This document shows positions 1 through 12,000 of a DNA stretch of 59,398 nucleotides, piece by piece. Within the stretch, counting starts at the first letter, position 1. Each line of letters starts with the position of its first letter. A program made the position numbers and the translations under genes. This stretch comes from a bacterium. Lineage in GTDB: Bacteria > Cyanobacteriota > Vampirovibrionia > Gastranaerophilales > Gastranaerophilaceae. The notes under the pieces were generated by a model that saw only the letters and a program-made list of their open reading frames with translations, searched no databases and was not told where the DNA came from. Location: the NCBI GenBank assembly GCA_017542305.1, contig JAFXXK010000026.1:1-59398 (forward strand), given 5' to 3'.

Positions 1-2
1 AA

Positions 3-3000
3 GAAGTCAGAACTGTTCTTCAGGAAGAATTGCTCGCAAGTGATATATCTGACAGTGATATTCCGCACCAGTACCGCTCACTCTGGCAAAGCTGTAAAAC
101 TAAAGCCAGATATATCTTAGAAAGTCTGAAAGGGGATATGGTTAAGTTACCCCAAAATATAAAAACGAAATTAACAGAGCTTGTTTCTGAAATTAGATCC
201 ATTGCTAAAAATTCAGGTGCTAAGGTAATGGCTGATTTGGAAAGAATTGGGGTTGATATTGAAACTTCATATACTCCATCGGAAACTATACCGACCGAAC
301 CGGTAGAAGTCCCGACAGTATCCTCAAGACCGCACCATCCGAATCCGTTAGATGCTAATTATGGCATACAATATAAATCATTTATAGATACCGAAAGCCT
401 TGCAAACGGAGGTCAGATTGAAAAAAGATGGCTCGGGGATCATTATTCTCTCAGCAGACATACTGACAGTAACGGGGCTATAACAGGTTACACATACGAA
501 TTTGAATATAACGGTAAAACCATAAGTATTACTGCTGATAAAGACGGTAAATTGAACAGAATAAACAGTTCTTTCAATGAACCTCAATTTAGTGATGAGA
601 CAAGACATAATGTTTTTGACTACATTTGTGATGCATACTACAGAAGTCAGCATCTGGCAGATTTGCCTGATGAAGAAAGCTTTATTCAGATGTGTCTTGA
701 TGAAGTAATTGACCTTGCATCCGGCAAGAAAAAAACTCCAACTTTACTTATGAGTGAAGGCGATGTAATTGAAAAATATATGCATATAAAAGGAGGTTCA
801 ACTATACTTGAATCTTTGGTAAAACTTGCTGAAAATATCCATCAACAAAGAATTCAAGAATACAGTAATGAAAAATATACACATATGTCTTTAATTGGTG
901 AGAAAAACGGTACCCCGTCAGAAGAAGTTTTTATTGCAAAATTTAAGGAGCAGATAGAAACTGCAAAGACATTAGAAGAACTTTTAGAACTTGAACAGGA
1001 TATCTATTTATATAAACAAGCTATAAGTGCGAATAAAGCAGAATATAGTGATTTAGAAGCTTTATTACATAATAAAAAAGTTGAAATCGGAAACAATCCT
1101 GATGTACAGGCAAGTAAAATATCCCCTCAGGAAAAACTAAAAATCAAGAATAAAATATTGGAAATATGTGCAAAATATGAGAAGTATCCTGTTTTTGCAA
1201 CACATGTTCCGGATGATTTTTGGGAAAAATTTGACTATGAACACGCTGACAGACATATCAAGCATATTGAACAAATAGTTAAATATGATTATGATAACGG
1301 ATATCAAAGTGTTTGTAAAAACGGATATTTCTATTCATTAGAAGGGGCAGAAGTCTTTGATGAACTTGCTAACATGTTTCCTATTAAAGCAAGAGAAGGT
1401 TCTGTAAGAACCGCATTTGATTTGCATTCATCAGCATTAAGCGTTGAAGAATTTAATATTGCAAAAGCAAGAGGTTTATTTGATGACCCTAAATATGAAA
1501 AACTTACATCGTTTTCAATTAAAGAAGTTGTACAGTTATCTGATGAACAGTTTAACAATCCGCTACTGCAAACCTTTATGGAAAGAGGCTGCATATATAT
1601 CTCCGAAAACGCAGAAATCAACAGACTTATTGATTATGCAACTCAAAAAGGATTAGTTTCATCATATGAACTTTCGCAATTAGAAAAATATATTTTAGAA
1701 ATATCTGAAAATAATCCTGACAGAATAAAATATTTTGTTGATAAACTATGTACACTGCAAAGTAAAGATGCCATTGCAGAGTTTTATAAATACTCATCAC
1801 CCGAGGGCGGGGTTATTATGGTTGACCCGTCAGAAAATTATACCCGTAATACTTTGAGCTATGATAATTACTTTAAATATGCTGATTCCTGCGTATCCGA
1901 TAAATATTCAGGTTTTGGCAAAAATATCGGAATAATCAGTAAACTTGAAGAATATCAGACTCTACAAAGAATCAACGGCAACACAGATTACAGCTGGGAA
2001 CAAACTTATGAAACCCAAATTGCAAGATTACGTTCTATCATTGAACAATCCCCCGAAAGATATGTCAACGATGACAGTTTATGGTACGTTGATGAAGTTG
2101 CTCAGGCTATCAGAACATGTATTAAAAACGGTAAAATAAACTCAGATTTACTTTCTAAAGATAAGATGTTACTGAGATTAAAATCTCTGGAAGAATATGA
2201 TGAAGATAATTTGAATTCGTATATAGAAGTTCTTGATAAATTTTATGAAAACGATATTGCATCAATTGTTAGCAACAATGACGTTGAAGGACTAGAAGCA
2301 ATCATTAACGGTATAAGAACATCAGAAGTTAAACAAATTGCAGAAAACTTCTTCCACGAAAATGCAATACAGCTTGCATTAGTTTCAAACATAATGGATA
2401 AAGAAACCATAGACGTCCTTATGAGAAAACGTTTTGATGATGCGGAAGAATATTTGGACAGTTTAACCTGGTTCAGTTCTGAGGATTTGAATTTATATAA
2501 ATCATTATGCGAATCACTCAATGTTGACGGCAAACCGTTCTTACCTACCCAAAAACTTGAATTTATTGACTTAATCAGCGCATACGAAAACTGTAATCTT
2601 AGTAAAGCCAAAATGAATCAGATGATTGCCGAAAATAAAGTAGATTTAGGCGAACTTAACAGAGATTTATTCAACAGCGTAATGCAAAAATGCGGACTTT
2701 CAGACGCCGAAATTGCACAAATTCCGCTTGAAACTTTAATGAAATGGGATGTTAAATATGTTCACCTTCTTATTAAAGAAATTCAGAACAACGAAAATAA
2801 TGTCAAAGAAGTTCTGCAAGATATGATTAGAGCAGTAAATGCAGGTAAGTTTGAAGAATTTATTGCAGATACCTCAAACAAATACGGCAGAACAAATGCT
2901 CAGACCAAAGCAATGTTCGGCAAAACGAATATGAATTATGACAGCTGGGTAAAACCTCCAAAAGAAGCCGAAGTAAAATGTGTTCTGAAAGATCAAAATT

Positions 3001-6000
3001 TACACGCACTTGAAACAAAAGCAGGTGATATTGAGGAATATATTAATAAATTACCTCAGGCAGTATTAAAAGGATTTATTAAAAAACAATATCCGAATTT
3101 CATTCAAATGGTTAAAGACGATGCAGGTAACGAAGTAGCAAAATTTGTTATCCCGTCTGACATTAAATCGAGCAAAGCTAAATTAATTGAACTTGTTCAA
3201 CAATTATCAGACACTTCGGATAAAGGTCAAATTGCACAGGTTTGGAACAGAGCAAAAGGTAATCTTGAAAATGCCGATCCGAAACGTGTTGAAAATGCAA
3301 GAAATACCCTTACTATTTTAGACCACTTACAGGAAGACTTAAAAGCAATTTCTGAAATAAGTGAAGTTAAATCTTCAAAAACATTAAATGTAACAATAAA
3401 AATGTGGGACAGAAATCCGCAAAAGGACATCTATCAGGGTAACTATTCAACATGCTGTATCGGTATGGGCAACGGTAACGGTTCCGCTATGCCGCATTAT
3501 ATTATGGATACCGCGTACAATATGATAGAAATTGTAGATAACGTCAGCGGCAGACCTATCGGTAATGCACTATGTTATTTTGCAATAGTTGACGGCAAAA
3601 GAGCATTAATCATTGATAATATAGAAATTAATAACGGTCAAAAACCGTCTGCGGAAATCGGCAGAACTCTCAGAGATAAAATTGCGGAATATGCGGCAAA
3701 TGTAGCCAAAGCCGTAACAGGCAGAGAAGATACTCCTATATTTATGGGTGATAATTATAATGACGTTCCGACTAATGATTTAAAAGCAGAAACTCATAAA
3801 TTCCAATTTATCGGTAAAGTTGATAGTGATAATATCTATATGGATTTATATAACGGTTGGACAAGTACAAGCAATTTAACCGCAAAAGGGAAAATGCTCA
3901 GGTTAAATGCTACACCGTCAATGAAAGATGTTCCGGCACCATCTTCCGAAACTCCAGCTACACCGGCATCTCCAAAAATTTCCGTTGAACAGGAAGATAT
4001 AAATTATGATAACGTAAGACAGGATTTTGTTTTAGGATTTGGTTTATCAAGGACTGAAGAACATTTCCTGAATATGGTACAGGAAGCACAGAATGTTGAT
4101 GAATGTAAATACATTATATCAATGATAGAAAATGCTGATAATTCTTTCATTCAAAGACTGCAAAATCCTGACAAAATAATTCAGTCCGCAAGTGAAAAAA
4201 TGGCATCTCTGGAAAATCCTGAAACTAAAACTCAGCAGATGACAACAGTTGTTACTCCGCAAAAACTAATCGTTGCTTCAAATAGTCCTGTGATTTTCGA
4301 CAAATATAAGGCTCTTTCTGAAGCAGTTGACAATCCGATTTATGACTTTGATAATGCAAGATTTAAAGATAGTGCAAATGCAAGAGTATTGGAAAAAGTT
4401 ACTCCGCCGCAAAATGAAGAAGTTATTGAAGTATCTAATTATGAAAAAATTAATGGCAAATACCCCGGAACTATTGCAGCTACAACAACTTTAGACAAAT
4501 GTATTTATACTGACAGAATGGTTCAATGCGCTTCTCTTGTTGTAGTTGACAGGGCACACAATACTCAATCTTTAATCCACTGTTTCCCTGGAGATCAGAC
4601 CGATTGTGCAAAAGCAGTTATTGAACATATTTTATCGGGCAGTAACCCTGAAGATTTAGAGTTATCAATAGTTAATGGTTCTGAATATGCAACGATAACA
4701 ACTGTGCAGTTTTTACTCGACACCGTAAATGATTTGGCTAAAGGTGCAAAAGTTGAATTATGTAATTTCCCGAATTGGAAAGAACTGGGTATATCTGACA
4801 GAGCATTATTACTGAAAGACGGAAAACTCACCTGTTGTGATGCAAGAGAAGTTACCAACAAAAATACAAATCCAACAGAAAATATTACATACTACGAAAG
4901 AGGAGAATATCTTCCGCAAGAAGGTGTTCGTGATTACATTGTAAAATTAGTAAAAGCTGCAAAAACACCTGAAGCTGTTGCAGACCTTATAGATGAACTT
5001 CAGACAAAAGAAGAAGCCATTTATTTGTCTTATCATATACACAATATTGCTGCAGATAACAATTTCGATACGGGTCCAAAAGAAGGATTAATCCGATTAA
5101 TAGAAAATAAAGTCAGAACATTACCGGAATATAACAGCCAGCCTGAAACACCTGCACAAAATCTTACTCCGACGCAGCAGCGTTATTCTCAAATGGATAA
5201 AGAGCAGCTCATTGCGGAATACAGAAAATTAGCTTTAGAACTTAATGCAGGAGATTTATCTGCACTGCAAAAAATCGGAACTCTTTCCGAATATTTAGTT
5301 AAAGCGGGAGTAGATGTCCATGAGGCTCTACAGGATTTAACCGCTGATAAAACCCCGAACAAACCTCTGACAAAAGAGGAAGTTGACTCAAAATTATCAG
5401 AAATTCTTGACGATTATGAACATGAATACAACGAAGTTATAAAGAATTTTGACTATGAAAATGCAAACAGACATCTTCAACATCTTACTATGCTTACAGA
5501 ACATGATTCTAACAGAATATACGGAGCAAGTAAAAACGGCTACTTCTCATCCAAAGAAGGTGCCGAAATGTTTGATGAATTAGCCAAAAGATTTTCCGCT
5601 GAAAGAACTCCCGGCAGAATATCCCTGCTTGATCAGGCTATGGATGCATTAAGCGTTGAAGATGCACAAAAATTACTTCGACTCGGAGTACTTGACAATC
5701 CAAACATTAGTCCATACAGAATGGGTGAAATAGCAGAGTTATCAGAAGAAGAAATTGTCAGATTAAAACAGACTTCTGTATACAGAGCCGGTCTGTCGTA
5801 TGCTTCAGATAATGATGCAATTAATGATGTATTTATAATTCTTAATGATGTATCAAGACGAGGATATACCGCACATACGTTAAGGGAAATCGAAGCAGAG
5901 ATTAAATCAGCAGCAAATAATTCACCTGAAGAAATCGCAAAAATTTGTGACAAAATACAATGTCTTGATGATAAGTTAGACATATTTGAAAAAATGTTTG

Positions 6001-9000
6001 ACTACAGACATAAAGATGGTGACTTCGATTTGCAATGCTTTGTTGATAATATCGAAAGTATTTACGAACTTCTTCATAAAAGAGGTACTAAGTTAAACGA
6101 CTTTATGGACGATGCTTTTGACGGAGATATTGTAGATGTAATGAAAGCAATTAATAAGGATAACGTACATCTTGTTGAAAAATTAGTTAACGTTGACGGT
6201 ATCGACCAAATGACATTATGGCATTCTCTGGAATTTGCATCTACTCCTGAAAGAGTACATCACGTTGAAACAATAATTGACAAAATCCACTCAGGAGAAG
6301 AAACTGCAAAAGCATTGCCTTATGTAAAATACAGCGAACCTAACCCGAATGTTGTTCAACAAAAATATGCAGCATTACCGAAATATCCTGTAAATGAACC
6401 TCTTAGCGAACTTGTAGGAAAAACTTCACAAGGACAGGTTGTTGCAGTCGGAAATGATACATATATAAACCATAACGGTAATATGGTTAAATTAAACATG
6501 TCCGCAGCAATGTATGAAAAACTTTTCCCTGCTTACGAAACAGCATGTATTCAGCAAGGTCATGACACAGGTGATTGCTACTTCTTATCAGGTGTACTGT
6601 ATTCATTTATGCAAAATTCGAATGCAAAAATAGTTCTGCTTCAATGCATACAACAAGTCGGAAATGATATAGTTGTAACAATCCCTGGTTACAAAGATTA
6701 TCCGGTAACATTCAAAAACGGTGAAATTGAGCTTGGTGAAAATCACGCAACAACATCACTCGGTAACTTAATGCTTGAACAAACCTATGCAAAAGCAAGA
6801 TATGCTTCAAGTAACGGTATAGCAGATGCCAATTCGGTATCAGCTGATGAAGCTATGAAACATATTGAAGGCGGTATAATGTCAAATACTTATGATGAAT
6901 TTTTCCCTGCCGATTCAAAACAAAGTATTTCTTATACTATAGGTCTTAATCCTGCCAGAGATGAGGTACCCCGTAATTATGAAAATATTGAAAAAGAGCA
7001 GATGGCAACCGTACTTGACAAATATGCAGGCAGAACCGATGTTATATTAAGTGCAGGTTCAGGCTCCCGTGATGCAGGATATTTACCTGATTACGGGGTT
7101 GTTCCAAACCACGCTTATGCTATTGAAAGTATTGATAAGGCGGCCAGAACCGTTACTATCATAAATCCGGGTAATACTTTATACAGAATGACATTAAGTT
7201 ATGATCAGTTTACTGAATTTTTCAATATACTATCAGTAAAAGAGCTTGATACTACTCCGGTTTCCCCATCAGGCAAACCCCAAACCAAACAGCCTGTTAT
7301 CGAAAATATATCGGCAGCTCAAAATACAACCATAGAACAAAATATGACCGCTTTAAGCGAAATGACACTTACTCCTGATGCTTTACCGCAAGCCTATAAA
7401 GATATGTGGAACAGCTGTCAGGTTAAGGCAAAATATATTATTGAAAGTCTTGGAGGTAACGAATTAACTAATTCAATATCAGCAAAATGTAATGAACTTG
7501 TTGCTGATTTGGAAACTCTGGCAGGAGTTGCCAAAGAAGATGTTGCCGCACAACTTTCAGAAATAATAACTTCTTTAAAGGCCGGAATACAGGCAGCACA
7601 ACCTATTATTCAACCCGAAGCACAACCCGTTGTTGAAGAACCAAAACCGACACAATTAACAACAGAAGAAAACGTTACTCCTGCAGAAGAAAAATATCCT
7701 GTGGGAGAATTAAAGGAAAATACTCCGGCAACAGAACAGGAAGTTAGAAATATTTTAACAGAAATAGGCTTATCGGAAACCAGAATTAATGAAATCGTCA
7801 CTCCTGATAAAATGCCTGTATTAAGTCAGATAGCAAAGCCTTTCTATACAATATACAAGGAAGTATTATCAGACAATTTTAAAAAGATTTTCGGTTCTGA
7901 TATGATAACCGGAGTATTAGAGGATATATTGGGGAACGATAGAGGATTACCAACTGATTCGCTCTTCCAGAATTTAATAAAATATACAAATGAAGAAAAT
8001 CTTAAATATCTTGATTTAAAATTTGATAATGAATATGACGAAGTTACACTCGAAGCCTGCAAAGAACTGTTGGAAGATCCTAAACTTCCTATGCTTATGG
8101 AAAAATTGCCAATGGTCTATGAACTGTTTGGCAAAGTCGGAATATTCGATGTTGTTGATGTTCTAAAGAAAAATACATTAGATTACATTACAGAAGAAAA
8201 TCTGCTGTATATAAAAGAATTTAACTCAAAAGTACCCACTGATTTTAGATTAGGTATAGCAGATTGCAAAAATATTAATACATATGCTGATGATGTAATT
8301 CAAGATTACATTCAAACTGCTAATGAGTTTGCAAGAGTTTGTAATGGTGTTTCAATAGAATTACCTGCTACAAAAGACTTGGCTCAGATAACAGCTCAAC
8401 TCAAAACTGTTATAAGAATGGTTGAGACGTATCATATTGATTTGACCTGTACCTCAACTACATCACTAAAACTTAGTCAACTTGCGGATTTAGCGAATAA
8501 TCCTAAATTACCTCAGGTGGTTGAGATATTCAAAACAGTTAACCCTGAAGTAAAAAGACAAATTATCAATGACCTTGTAACAGGAGAAATTAGTGATATA
8601 AACGAAATTATTGCACAAATTTATGAATTTAAGCATTCCCAATTCGATATCAAACAGACAAGTGATTTAATAAGCAGAAACAGCTCTTTAATTGATGAAG
8701 GTTCTGTAACTACTACAAAACTTAAATTTATGGAGATAGTTAATAAAAATATTAAAGATTATACTTTCCAATTAAGACTTGATGATTGTAAAAAATTATC
8801 TGACGAAACAGAATTGACAGAAACCCTTGCTAACAGATATATTGCTGCTATAAATAAATTCAAATCTTATGATTCTGTAGACAGATACAGTTACAGATTA
8901 TACAGTTATGACAAAAACTACTTAGATAGCGGTATAAAAGGCTTTATCGAAAATTTAGAAAAGTTAAATACATTGTTAGAACAAGGTTTAAACCTTAAAA

Positions 9001-12000
9001 CTGCCGGCAATAATTGTCAAATTAATTTTGATGATTTAATGGCTTTAATACTAAAAACAACACCTGAAAACGTAATCAAATTTATTAACAAAATTAAGCC
9101 GGAAGCGAAAGATATCGCAATAGAAATGGCAAATGGAGGCAAAATTACAATAGATGAAAAAGGTGCAGAATTTATTAATGCATTATATGATAAATATGAA
9201 CATAACAAATATAAAATAAGAGACGTTTTAGAATGTGCTCAACCAAATAGTCAGGGGGTTATAGACTATGACGGAGTATTAGAGTTACTCAATTTAATTC
9301 AGCCGGATGCTAATATCAGTTTAAGACGTCAATGTTTAAATGTTCATAATGGTGATTATAAAGGTGCAAAAGATTTTTATAATCTTGTGAAAGATTTTAG
9401 CACAGAGATTTATGAAAATGCTGTAAAACTTGAACAAACCTCATTTGATGAAATGATTCAGGCATTCAATTTCGTAAATGAAAATAAGGTTTTTGAAGAA
9501 AAAGTCAGGACTAAGGCTTTAGAAAGTTTATTCTCTGTTGAACACTCGATGAATGTAGTTCAAAAACTTATGAACCTGCGTGATAATGTTTATCCTAATG
9601 AAACATTAGAAGAGTTATTAAATGATTATCGATATAACTACAGATACGAAATGCGTCAATACGCTGATAATACTTCTGTAGACGATTTCATTGCAAAAAT
9701 CAATTTCATCAAAGATGAACCTGAATTAAATTATACATTTAGCGGTCCGAAAATTAATGCTCAAATGCAAGTGGCAATGACAGACTTGCCGATTGAAGAA
9801 TTTAAGGCACTCTATAATGATTTAAAGGCTAAATATCCTGAAAAATATTTAACTGTAATGGATTATATCGCAAACTTCAATAAAGATTTTGCCTTAAAAA
9901 TAATAAATAAAGAAGGTGACATTAACGAACATGTCATAAAAATGATTGCCGGAGTAACTCCGGAAAATATATCTATAGTGGATGAATTGTATTCAGAACA
10001 TGGTATGTCACTTGAAGAACTCAATAAATGCAAAACCTATATAAATAAAAGTAATATTCAATACATAAGAGAATTAATTGCCGACAATGAAATTCCAAAA
10101 GAAACTATTGTTGTAGTCATGCCAAGTATTAACAAAAATAATGCTGAAGGAATAAAAAAATTAGCAAAAATAAAGACATTACCTGCGCAATATATTTATG
10201 ACATTGCCCGTCAAATAACAACTCAAAATGAAGCAAGTTTATTGATGTTATGCAATGACCCTGAATTTCCTAAAGATAAAATTGCAGATATTGCAAGTTC
10301 TCTTTACAATGAAAGAATCCCTTTATTCAAGTTTTTGTATGAACAAAAGATAAACCCTGATTGTATGTCATCTATTCTTAACAATTACAGCGGTAATCTT
10401 GAGGAAGTTCAACAAATAATTACAAGCGGAGAATTTGATAGTCATAAATTCTTAGCAGACTATAATACCAAATATTGGAGAGGTATTATTGATAAGGGTA
10501 TGACCCCTGATGCTATACCCGAAAAATTAAGACAGATGCTCCCTGCTTATGCACAAGCAAGAGATCCGCATATCATAGAAAATCATCAGCAGTTGTATGA
10601 GGATGCATACAACAACAGAACTCTGCTAAAAACCGGTCAGGATGACCTGACAGATAAGGATTTGGATGAAGTATTTCTTGATCTTGAAACCGTAGCAGCT
10701 TTAGATATTATGGGCATAGGCTATCTTGAAGCTGCATTCCCGTTAATGATAGACGTATTTGAAGATTTATGCGAAGATATTGCAAAAATAAAATTATCGG
10801 ATGAAAACCGTAAACTGCTGGAAGAAACTTTGACACCTGCTCATAGTGAAGAATATATTGCTATGGAAAAACAATTAAATGCTCTTAAAAAACAGATGAA
10901 TGAGCTTTTAGGCACAGAAGCTCTTAACAAAATAAGAGAACTGCAAAAACAAAAAGCTGATATCGAAGAACAAATTAAACAATTAAATTCAAAAATTGCA
11001 TTGTTAGACAAAGACAATCCCGCAATAGCAGGTATAAGACAGCAAATCAGGGAACTCCAGAAACAATCAAAAACACTTAACGGTCAAGCTCAAAGCTTAT
11101 ATCACACAAGCCCGAATGCTGCACAAATCAAAGAATATATGAATCAAATCAGCACTCTGGCAAAACAAATGAAAAATTACATTAAAGAACACAGTGGACT
11201 TGAACCACAGGATGTTGTTCTTAAAATGCGTGTTATTGCTTCCCTGAGTAACAATAATATGGTAAATGACAGTGAAATGACCGAGTTCATTAATTTATTG
11301 AGAAACCCGACTCCTGAAAATCAAAAAATTTGGGATGATAAAGTTAATACAAAAATCTATGAAAGAATTGGCGTAGAATACGATGAAATTCTTGCCAAAA
11401 AACTTGATTTATTAAGCTGTAAATATTTATCACAAATGTTTGTATCTTGTGACAATTTCTTTGATAATATGAAGATTTTAGTAAAACATATAAAAGCTAA
11501 CCCCGATAAGACAGTTGTCGAAGCACTCGATGAACTTCCTTTCAATATTGAAACAAAACGTCAGCTTGAAGCTTTAGGTATTGATTATGACAAATTTACT
11601 AAAGTTGACAAAAATTCTTATACAGAAGTTGAAGTTGAACTTAATGCAGATGAAGAAAAACAAAATGCTATACATAACCTCGAAAAAGATTTCAACGAAG
11701 AACCATTCCAAAACTTACCGGAAGAAATCAGAAACGGCATAATAAAAAGACTTAATGATATAGGTGTAACTCTGGAAAAGAAATATGAAGAAATCTTTGT
11801 CGGAGACGGCGAAGCTAACGGTACAAGAGATTATTTAAGACTTTACAGAAACGGAGAACCTATAAAATTTGAGGACATGGAAAAGATTATGTCCGTAATC
11901 AAAAAAGAAATCAGCAGCAAACAATTCTGGACCGTTCGTAATTCCGACAGTACAGTAGAAGCAGCAAGACAACATGTTTACAATCACCTGATAAAACTTC

